Assembly (NCBI GenBank): GCA_031259185.1
Contig: JAIRLV010000313.1
Coordinates: forward strand, 1 to 8,071
DNA: 8,071 nt
From: Elusimicrobiota bacterium
GTDB taxonomy: Bacteria; RUG730
Direction of reading: 5' to 3'
Part shown: one piece after another, positions 1 through 5,112 of the stretch
How the letters are laid out: each line of letters begins with the position of its first letter
Position numbering within the stretch: position 1 is the stretch's first letter
The notes under the pieces: generated by a model
Told to the model about the DNA's origin: nothing
Databases searched by the model: none
Seen by the model: the letters and a program-made list of their open reading frames with translations, nothing else
Position numbers and translations under genes: made by a program

Positions 1-1
1 T

Positions 2-46
2 AACAAAATAGCAGCGATTTTAGCTTTTATAAATATTTTTATATAA
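2..46 (+). CDS. possible C-terminal end of an upstream gene (partial)
   Basis: The frame starting at base 2 is open from the left edge to a TAA at 44-46 and reads NKIAAILAFINIFI, a hydrophobic tail that could end a membrane protein. Fourteen codons are too few to identify or prove a gene, and open runs of this length are common by chance in such AT-rich DNA. The terminator-like hairpin downstream (95-165) is the main reason to consider it. Function unknown. Confidence 0.15.
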   Translation, partial: NKIAAILAFINIFI

Positions 47-94
47 TACAAAATTTTTATTGATGAAAAAATTTAGGAATCACATTATTAAATT

Positions 95-165
95 TAATTT
101 TGCATATTTTATAAATTATAGCATAAAAGCGATGAAATGCAAAATTATTTTTTATATTATTTTTT
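95..165 (+). terminator. candidate intrinsic terminator hairpin with T-rich tail
   Basis: TAATTTTGCAT (95-105) and ATGCAAAATTA (137-147) form a perfect 11-bp inverted repeat around a 31-base loop. It is followed directly by a T-rich tract (148-166) with runs of six and seven T. The stem has only two G-C pairs and the loop is long, so it is weak by normal standards, but GC-poor genomes often have such terminators. It would end transcription entering from the left, and the lepB promoter starts at its tail. A smaller A/T-only inverted repeat (51-58/67-74) lies upstream. Confidence 0.35.
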
Positions 166-194
166 TGACAAAACACCTTAATATATATTATTAT
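165..194 (+). promoter_or_regulatory. sigma-70-type promoter, probably for the lepB/PTS block
   Basis: A perfect -35 box TTGACA (165-170) is followed after 18 bases by TATTAT (189-194), one mismatch from the -10 consensus TATAAT. A start near base 201 would give a leader of about 390 nt before lepB. TTGACA contains a G and a C, so it is rarer in this composition than TATAAT-like boxes, which occur everywhere here. It could instead drive a small untranslated RNA in 201-594. Confidence 0.5.
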
Positions 195-348
195 TGATGT
201 AGAAATACAATTGTATAAAAGAATACAGTATTACAAATATATTATGATAAAAAATTGAAGGGATTTAAGGATAAGAGAATAAAAACAAATTAATGTTAAA
301 ATTTTTTAGTTAACAGAATTTAGATATAGATTTTATAAGATAAACTAT

Positions 349-479
349 ATTGTTAAGTGGCTTGATTCGCTAATCATCTATACTATAATAAATTATTTTA
401 TCATTTTTTAAATAAGTTGATTTTTATCAAATTATTACGAATTAAAAACAAAATATTATACTTCTCAGTACTTAACAAT
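349..479. repeat. 10-bp inverted repeat enclosing a 111-bp segment with small hairpins
   Basis: ATTGTTAAGT (349-358) is perfectly matched by ACTTAACAAT (470-479). Inside are TGATT/AATCA around a 4-base loop (363-376) and an 11-bp stem with one mismatch (411-421/426-436, loop TTTT). As RNA this would be a long-range closing stem over two hairpins; as DNA, a 131-bp unit with terminal inverted repeats. No target-site duplication is visible at the ends. In DNA this rich in A and T, a 10-bp match of this kind is not rare by chance. TGTTAA/TTAACA also occurs at 294-299 and 310-315, so alternative pairings are possible. Confidence 0.3.
362..389 (+). promoter_or_regulatory. second candidate promoter upstream of lepB
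   Basis: TTGATT (362-367), a 16-base spacer, and a perfect TATAAT (384-389). This would start transcripts near base 396, about 200 nt before lepB. The -35 box matches consensus at only four of six positions and TATAAT is cheap in this base composition, so it is weaker evidence than the site at 165-194. The -35 box overlaps the small hairpin at 363-376. Confidence 0.25.
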
Positions 480-594
480 GACAAATATCGACTATGTATT
501 TTGGATGACTCAAAAAAAAATGGATTAATATAAAATTTTTAAAAATAGATTATTTTTTATACAAAATAAAAATAAAAATTTAGGCGAGGGAAAA

Positions 595-1374
595 ATGGTT
601 ATAGGATATTTTAATATGGAACAAAAAGTTGTTATTTTAGCAATTGCTTTATTTGTTTTGAAATTTTTATCTCTACTTTTTTTGAAAAAATATAGCGGCA
701 ATAAAGTTCTATTAGAGACTTTGGATTGGGTCAGAACTGCTATTACAGCATTATGGATAGCGTTTTTGATAATGTATTTTACTGTTCAAGCATTTAAAAT
801 TCCATCAGGTTCGATGGAAGACACTTTACAAGTGGGCGATCATTTATTGGTTAATAAATTTTATTATGGTATTAGACTGCCAACGTTGAAATTGTCAAAC
901 GATAAGTCAAAGATTGGAAAATCGTTTAAAATTTCTGACACAAATTATCTTAATTTTGAAATGAAAAGATTTTTGGTAAAAAATGAGGTTAAAATAGGTG
1001 ATCAGGTCGTATTTGCTTTTCCTGTGGATACTTCAAAGGATTTTGTAAAGCGATGCGTAGGGCTTCCAGGCGATAAAATTGAAATTATTGATAAAATTTT
1101 ATATATAAATGATGTAAGACAAATAGAAAAATATGTAACACATAAAGATCAAACCATTTATAAAAATGATACTAGTTCGCCATTGGTGTGGAGATTAAGA
1201 GATAATTTTGGACCGATAATTCTTCCAGAAAACTATTTTTTTGTGATGGGTGATAATAGAGACGATAGTAATGATAGTAGGTTTTGGGGTCCACTTCATA
1301 AGGATTATATAAAGGGAAAGCCAATTTGCATATTTTTCCCAATTAAAAGGATTTCTTCGTTAAAAAATAAATAA
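595..1374 (+). CDS. lepB: signal peptidase I
   Basis: Type I leader peptidase, an inner-membrane serine protease that removes signal peptides from secreted proteins on the outer face of the membrane using a Ser-Lys dyad. The 259-residue protein has two N-terminal hydrophobic segments (about 11-30 and 45-65), then the family boxes: IPSGSMEDTL (69-78) with nucleophile Ser73, VKRCVGLPGD (151-160) with general base Lys152, and the C-terminal box GDNRDDSNDSRFWG (219-232). Key residues are intact and the length is usual for a two-segment form. ATG 595 is chosen because GAGG (586-589) lies five bases upstream; Met8 would be the next option. It is first in the block, 42 bp before the PTS EIIC gene, with which it may share a transcript although the functions are unrelated. 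The identification is secure. Confidence 0.95.
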   Translation: MVIGYFNMEQKVVILAIALFVLKFLSLLFLKKYSGNKVLLETLDWVRTAITALWIAFLIMYFTVQAFKIPSGSMEDTLQVGDHLLVNKFYYGIRLPTLKLSNDKSKIGKSFKISDTNYLNFEMKRFLVKNEVKIGDQVVFAFPVDTSKDFVKRCVGLPGDKIEIIDKILYINDVRQIEKYVTHKDQTIYKNDTSSPLVWRLRDNFGPIILPENYFFVMGDNRDDSNDSRFWGPLHKDYIKGKPICIFFPIKRISSLKNK

Positions 1375-1403
1375 TTTATATAATCGGTTTTATTTTTTAA
1401 ATT

Positions 1404-1419
1404 AAGGAATTATAAATTG
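1404..1419 (+). promoter_or_regulatory. ribosome binding site fixing a TTG start for EIIC
   Basis: AAGGA (1404-1408) lies eight bases upstream of TTG 1417-1419. There is no in-frame ATG near this point, and the EIIC membrane and SRP motifs begin soon after, so TTG is the likely initiation codon. Confidence 0.55.
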
Positions 1420-2121
1420 ATCACTAAAATTATTATAGCAAGTATCATTGGCGCTTTTTCTAGTTTAGATAGTAGCCTTTTTGCAAATATTATGATTTCT
1501 AGACCGATTGTTTTGTGTCCAATTTTAGGCTTTGTTTTTAAAGATGTAGCATTGGGATTTCAATTAGGGTTTTTGTTTGAATTTTTGTTTTCGGATATAC
1601 TTTATGTCGGAGCATATATTCCCATAAATATTTCGTTTCTTGGCACAATTGTTATGGGCGCAATATTTCTTTTACCATACTTGGGCGATTCATTAATAAT
1701 GTTTGTGATAATAGTCGCTATTTGTATCGCATATATTTTTAGGCATATAGAAATAGCTTTTAGGCTTTTTAATTCTTTAGTTGCTGAAAAAATTGTCGAT
1801 GCTGTAAAAAATGAGAAATACTATATGGTATATTTAGGAATTGCTTATAGTTTGTTAAGTTTTTTAATATTGAATTTTTTTATGTTATTTTTTTTCATTT
1901 TATTAACTTCTGAATTGACAAAAATTGTCTTTATAAAATTACCTTATAATATAATCATTACTCTAAGAGCATTATATAACTTTTTGCCAATTTTAGGATT
2001 TGCAGTTGTTTTGAATATATTTCTGGCTGGAGATTTTAAAAATTGGATAAAAAACAAAATAGTTTTTTATAATATAAATTTTAAAGATTGGATAAATATG
2101 AAAAGCAGTTTTAAAAAATGA
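1417..2121 (+). CDS. PTS mannose/fructose/sorbose-family EIIC subunit (divergent)
   Basis: Membrane channel subunit of a mannose-family phosphotransferase permease; with EIID it binds and moves the sugar while EIIB phosphorylates it. The 234-residue protein is mostly hydrophobic, with membrane stretches near 1-20, 35-60, 70-110, 135-170 and 185-205. The family region is visible at about 13-77: a 'D...' segment, SRP (28-30) followed by a pro-gly stretch CPILGFVFKD, then GFQLGFLFEFLF and VGAYIPINIS. It is about 30 residues shorter than E. coli ManY (266), and the family's GD...G element is altered to KDVALG. It starts at TTG with a good ribosome site, 42 bp after lepB. Its TGA stop overlaps ATG of a tiny remnant frame. 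No EIIA or EIIB gene lies beside it, so the sugar cannot be named, and reduced or regulatory function is possible. Confidence 0.75.
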   Translation: MITKIIIASIIGAFSSLDSSLFANIMISRPIVLCPILGFVFKDVALGFQLGFLFEFLFSDILYVGAYIPINISFLGTIVMGAIFLLPYLGDSLIMFVIIVAICIAYIFRHIEIAFRLFNSLVAEKIVDAVKNEKYYMVYLGIAYSLLSFLILNFFMLFFFILLTSELTKIVFIKLPYNIIITLRALYNFLPILGFAVVLNIFLAGDFKNWIKNKIVFYNINFKDWINMKSSFKK

Positions 2122-2162
2122 CAAAAATTCGAGAGGCGGAAAGAAACGATATTTTTTCATAG
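2118..2162 (+). pseudogene. possible remnant of an N-acetyltransferase (GNAT) gene start
   Basis: ATGA at 2118-2121 overlaps the EIIC stop, as in translationally coupled genes, and opens a frame reading MTKIREAERNDIFS before TAG at 2160-2162. The pattern (hydrophobic)-K-I-R-E-A-x-x-x-D-I is typical of the first strand of GNAT acetyltransferases. The stretch GAGAGGCGGA (2131-2140) is richer in G and C than the rest of the 130-bp gap, as a former coding region might be. The remaining bases to 2251 show no GNAT-like continuation, though ATG 2174 opens another short frame (23 codons) ending at TGA 2243-2245. Fourteen residues cannot prove homology, so this is a suggestion only. Confidence 0.25.
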
Positions 2163-2226
2163 ACATAATAACAATGAATAGATTAAATTTACTAAAAAAA
2201 ATTAATAACTTAAATATTTTTTCATA
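2149..2226. repeat. 13-bp direct repeat in the EIIC-EIID gap
   Basis: ATATTTTTTCATA occurs at 2149-2161 and again at 2214-2226, 65 bp apart start to start. It may be a trace of duplication or replication slippage in decaying DNA. The sequence is nearly all A and T, so chance is a fair explanation. Confidence 0.3.
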
Positions 2227-2251
2227 TTTTTATTTTATTTTTTGATTATGG

Positions 2252-3061
2252 ATGTTGAAAATGAAAAAAAGATTTTTTTTATTAGGGATGAGAACTTTAT
2301 TTTTGCAATCTCTTTGGAATTTTGGTAAATTACAAAATATCGGCTTTATGTTTATTATTATGAAAGAATTAAAAAGAATTTATCCAGATAAGGAGGAATA
2401 TAATTCTGCTATAAAAAGGCATTTTGAATTTTTTAATATACATCCGTATATGTGCAGTATTTTGGTTGGGATTATTATAAAATTGGAAGAAGATAATAAA
2501 GCTAAAAATATAAACGATGCTGTAATGATTAATAATATAAAATCTACAATGGCTGGTCCTTTATCGGCATTAGGGGATTCTTTTTTTTGGGGATTATTGA
2601 GACCTTTTGTCGCTGTTTTAACATTTATCCTTTTTTTGATTTATATATTATTTAAAAATATTTATTATGAATATCAATTTGATGCTTTGTTTTTTGTTTT
2701 TATACCAATATTTTATTTATTTATTTATAATTCTTTACATTTTTTTATTAGATTTTATTGTTTAGAACAATCATACTATATTGGTTTGGATATACTTTCT
2801 CACATAAAAAAATGGAAAGATATTAATTTAGATAGAATTGTAAGAAGAATAGGAATTTTTTTAGTATTGTTTATATTTTTACTTTATTGTATTTATAAAA
2901 AATGTAAATTAAATACAATAATAATTTATTGTCTTATGTTTTTACTTTTTGAATTTTTCAAGAATAAAAGAAGATGGTCAACTATCAAAATAATTTTTGC
3001 TGTTTCTATAGTTTTAATTATCTTAACTTTTTTCAAAGGCGGTGGAATGTTTTATGATTAA
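2252..3061 (+). CDS. PTS mannose/fructose/sorbose-family EIID subunit
   Basis: Second membrane subunit of the mannose-type permease, pairing with EIIC to form the sugar path. The 269-residue protein shows the family signatures in order: LQSLWNFGKLQNIGF (18-32; usual form Q..WNYERMQ..G), RHFEFFNIHPYM (56-67; usual R...FFNTHP), and STMAGPLSALGDSFFWGLLRP (98-118; usual MGPLAG.GD..FWG..RP). Several hydrophobic stretches follow in the C-terminal half, with a lysine-rich, family-atypical tail. Length is normal for EIID. ATG 2252 follows an in-frame stop (2243-2245). No Shine-Dalgarno sequence is visible before it, so Met4 (2261) or Met13 (2288) remain possible, but all keep the WN motif. Its last eight bases overlap the HPr start, implying coupling. 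Many long A and T runs occur, yet the frame is intact. Confidence 0.85.
   Translation: MLKMKKRFFLLGMRTLFLQSLWNFGKLQNIGFMFIIMKELKRIYPDKEEYNSAIKRHFEFFNIHPYMCSILVGIIIKLEEDNKAKNINDAVMINNIKSTMAGPLSALGDSFFWGLLRPFVAVLTFILFLIYILFKNIYYEYQFDALFFVFIPIFYLFIYNSLHFFIRFYCLEQSYYIGLDILSHIKKWKDINLDRIVRRIGIFLVLFIFLLYCIYKKCKLNTIIIYCLMFLLFEFFKNKRRWSTIKIIFAVSIVLIILTFFKGGGMFYD
3041..3056 (+). promoter_or_regulatory. ribosome binding site deciding the HPr start
   Basis: GGTGGA (3041-3046), inside the end of the EIID gene, lies seven bases before ATG 3054. The longer frame that begins with GTG 3042 has its only purine-rich upstream site two bases away and would add four residues not seen in HPr proteins. ATG 3054 also puts the active histidine at the canonical position 15. 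Confidence 0.6.
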
Positions 3062-3320
3062 GGAAAAAATAGTCATTCAGAATAAACTTGGGCTACATGC
3101 TAGACCAGCGTCTTTATTTGTACAAACTACTTCTAAATTCAAATCGGATGTTTTTGTAGAGAAAGGAACCCAAAAGGTTAACGGAAAAAGTATATTAGGC
3201 ATAATGATGCTCGCTGCTGGAATAGAAACAGAATTAGACATAACTGTAAATGGAGAAGATGAAAAAGAAGCATTTGAATCTATAAAAAAATTAATAGACG
3301 ATAAATTTTATGAGGATTAA
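3054..3320 (+). CDS. ptsH: phosphocarrier protein HPr
   Basis: Small cytoplasmic phosphocarrier that accepts phosphate from enzyme I on a histidine and passes it to EIIA domains. From ATG 3054 the protein has 88 residues, the usual HPr size. The active-site motif KLGLHARPAS places the phosphorylated histidine at position 15, and VNGKSILGIMML places a serine at position 46, the residue modified by HPr kinase/phosphorylase in Firmicutes and some Gram-negative groups. Ser46 with its hydrophobic context suggests that such a kinase exists elsewhere in the genome, though none is in this window. The gene starts eight bases inside EIID and ends 12 bp before ptsI, so EIID, HPr and EI are very likely co-expressed. 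A GTG at 3042 would add four residues and is less likely. Confidence 0.93.
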   Translation: MIKEKIVIQNKLGLHARPASLFVQTTSKFKSDVFVEKGTQKVNGKSILGIMMLAAGIETELDITVNGEDEKEAFESIKKLIDDKFYED

Positions 3321-3332
3321 AAGAGGCAGTAG

Positions 3333-5069
3333 ATGTTACTAAAAGGCAAACCAGTATCCCCTGGAATAGTTTATGGTAAAGTTTTAGTGAAAGATTCATT
3401 GGAGAAAATTTTTGTAAAAAAAACTATATTAGAAAAAGATATAAACACTGAAATACAAAAATTTATTGACGCAGTACAAAAAACTAGAGAAGAAATGCAG
3501 ATTTTATATAAAAGAGTTTTGACAGAAATGGGAGAAGCGTATGCGAATTTGTTCTCAGTATATGTTTTGATATTGGATGATCAAACTTTTATTAATTTTA
3601 TATTGGAACAAATAAAATCTGGAAGTAATGTTGAATTTGCTTTATATACATTTAGCAACAATATAAAAGACTCTTTTAACTATATAGAGGATATTTATTT
3701 AAAAGAAAGACAAAGAGATATATTGGATGTTGTGAAAAAAATCATATCAAAATTACCGAATAGTAAAGATGAATTAGAGAGTTTCGGAGATAATAAAGAT
3801 GAATTAGAAAACTTCGGAGATAATATTGAAGGAAATCTTATAATTGTTGCTAATAATTTAAGTCCAGCAGACACTATAATGGTAAAAAATAAAAAAGTAA
3901 GCGCTTTTCTTACAAATGTAGGAGGCGAAACATCGCATGCTGCAATATTTGCGCAAGCTTTAGGAATTCCTAGTATAGTAGGAATAAAAAATATAACTGA
4001 AATAGTTAAAACTGGAGATTTTATTATTGTAAATGCTTTTAATGGGAATGTTATAACAAATCCGACAAAAGACGATATAAGTAAATATTTTTATGAAAAA
4101 GAAAAAATAGAAGTAATGTACCAAAAATTTGAAAAGATAAAAAATTTACCAGCTATTACTAATGATGGAGTAGAAATTAAATTGCTCGCAAATATTGAAA
4201 TTCCAGATGAAATAGATTCCGTTATATCAAATGGAGCAGAAGGAATAGGTTTATATAGAACAGAATTTTTATATATGAATAGGCAAGATTTCCCGACTGA
4301 AGAAGAACAATATCAAAAATATAAATTTATAGCTGAAAAAATATATCCAAATGAAGTAGTTATTAGAACAATAGATATTGGCGGAGATAAAAATTTAAAA
4401 AAATTTGATTTAGATATTGAATATGAAAAAAATCCTTTTTTAGGGCTTAGAGGAATTAGATTTGCTATAAAATATAAATCTATATTCAAAATTCAATTGA
4501 GAGCAATACTAAGAGCAAGCATTTTTGATAATATAAAAATTATGTATCCAATGATTTCTATTTATGAAGAATTTTTAGAAGCTAATAATATTTTAGAGGA
4601 AGTGAAGGAAGAATTAAGAAAAGAAAAAATTGAGTTTAATGAAAATATTCAGGTTGGCTCTATGATAGAAGTCCCCGCATTAGCAATTACTTTAGATAAA
4701 ATAACTCAATATGCCGACTTTTTTAGTATTGGGACCAATGATTTAATGCAATATTTATTTGCTATTGACAGAGAAAATCAATATGTTTCGCATTTATATA
4801 ATACGAGGCATGTATCCATTCTAAGACTTTTGAGATATATTTTGTTAAATGCAAAAGATAAAAAAGTTGAAATTTGTGGATCAATGGCAGGAGATGCAAA
4901 ATTAACAAAAATTTTGATTGGTCTTGGGTATAGACATCTTAGTATGAATCCTAGCTTTATTCCGAAAATTAAAAATATAATTAGAGAAGTTAGTATTACT
5001 GATTGCGAAAAATTGGCACGAGAAATATTAGATTTGAATTATTTAAAACCTGATAATTGGTTTAAATAA
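3333..5069 (+). CDS. ptsI: PTS enzyme I (phosphoenolpyruvate-protein phosphotransferase)
   Basis: Cytoplasmic enzyme that takes phosphate from phosphoenolpyruvate onto a histidine and transfers it to HPr, the first step of the PTS. The 578-residue protein has the full layout: N-terminal start GKPVSPGIVYGKV, helical HPr-binding domain (to about 140), phosphohistidine domain with GGETSHAAIFA (197-207, active His202), and the C-terminal PEP-binding barrel. Barrel residues corresponding to E. coli catalytic ones are present: Arg309 in GLYRTEFLYM, Arg345, Arg373, Glu446 in SMIEVPAL, Asn469-Asp470, Arg480 and Cys515. The usual CGE after the strand is CGS here (Ser517). A 10-residue tandem duplication fills 145-164, making the protein slightly long. 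The start has AAGAGG (3321-3326) six bases upstream. Identification is secure; normal activity is inferred. Confidence 0.96.
   Translation: MLLKGKPVSPGIVYGKVLVKDSLEKIFVKKTILEKDINTEIQKFIDAVQKTREEMQILYKRVLTEMGEAYANLFSVYVLILDDQTFINFILEQIKSGSNVEFALYTFSNNIKDSFNYIEDIYLKERQRDILDVVKKIISKLPNSKDELESFGDNKDELENFGDNIEGNLIIVANNLSPADTIMVKNKKVSAFLTNVGGETSHAAIFAQALGIPSIVGIKNITEIVKTGDFIIVNAFNGNVITNPTKDDISKYFYEKEKIEVMYQKFEKIKNLPAITNDGVEIKLLANIEIPDEIDSVISNGAEGIGLYRTEFLYMNRQDFPTEEEQYQKYKFIAEKIYPNEVVIRTIDIGGDKNLKKFDLDIEYEKNPFLGLRGIRFAIKYKSIFKIQLRAILRASIFDNIKIMYPMISIYEEFLEANNILEEVKEELRKEKIEFNENIQVGSMIEVPALAITLDKITQYADFFSIGTNDLMQYLFAIDRENQYVSHLYNTRHVSILRLLRYILLNAKDKKVEICGSMAGDAKLTKILIGLGYRHLSMNPSFIPKIKNIIREVSITDCEKLAREILDLNYLKPDNWFK
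3765..3824 (+). repeat. 30-bp in-frame tandem duplication inside ptsI
   Basis: Two adjacent 30-base units (3765-3794 and 3795-3824) differ at only three bases and encode KDELESFGDN followed by KDELENFGDN (residues 145-164). The duplication lies between the HPr-binding helices and the phosphohistidine domain, where length variation should be tolerated. The frame is kept. The high identity suggests a recent event. Confidence 0.9.
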
Positions 5070-5112
5070 CAATTAAAATATTGAAATTTTACAAATAATA
5101 TAAAAATAAAAA

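Larger units (their letters stand above)
310..528 (+). pseudogene. possible decayed coding sequence in the lepB leader
   Basis: One forward frame is open for 33 codons (310-408), has stops at 409-411 and 418-420, then is open for another 35 codons (421-525). The second stretch includes ATG at 478 and reads MTNIDYVFWMTQKKMD before TAA at 526-528. Two adjacent runs in the same frame, with some codons less A/T-driven than the surroundings (TCG, ATC, GAC, CAG), hint at an eroded gene. I recognise no family, and the signal is near chance level. The rest of 1-594 shows no credible gene on either strand. Confidence 0.15.

Noticed and set aside
340-480. tRNA, tmRNA, 6S, SRP or RNase P RNA in the lepB leader
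   Set aside because: No CCA-bearing acceptor stem, T-arm of correct geometry, or RNase P/SRP conserved bases could be found; only generic AT-rich hairpins are visible.
1915-1940. TTGACA followed by TATAAA inside EIIC
   Set aside because: The spacer is only about 11 bases, too short for a sigma-70 promoter, and the site lies in coding sequence.
3042-3053. GTG 3042 as the HPr start
   Set aside because: It adds MECF before the canonical HPr start, has poor ribosome-site spacing, and moves the active histidine away from position 15.
5081-5104. TTGAAA/TATAAA promoter-like pair before recN
   Set aside because: The spacing of about 12 bases is too short, and such boxes are frequent in A/T-only gaps.
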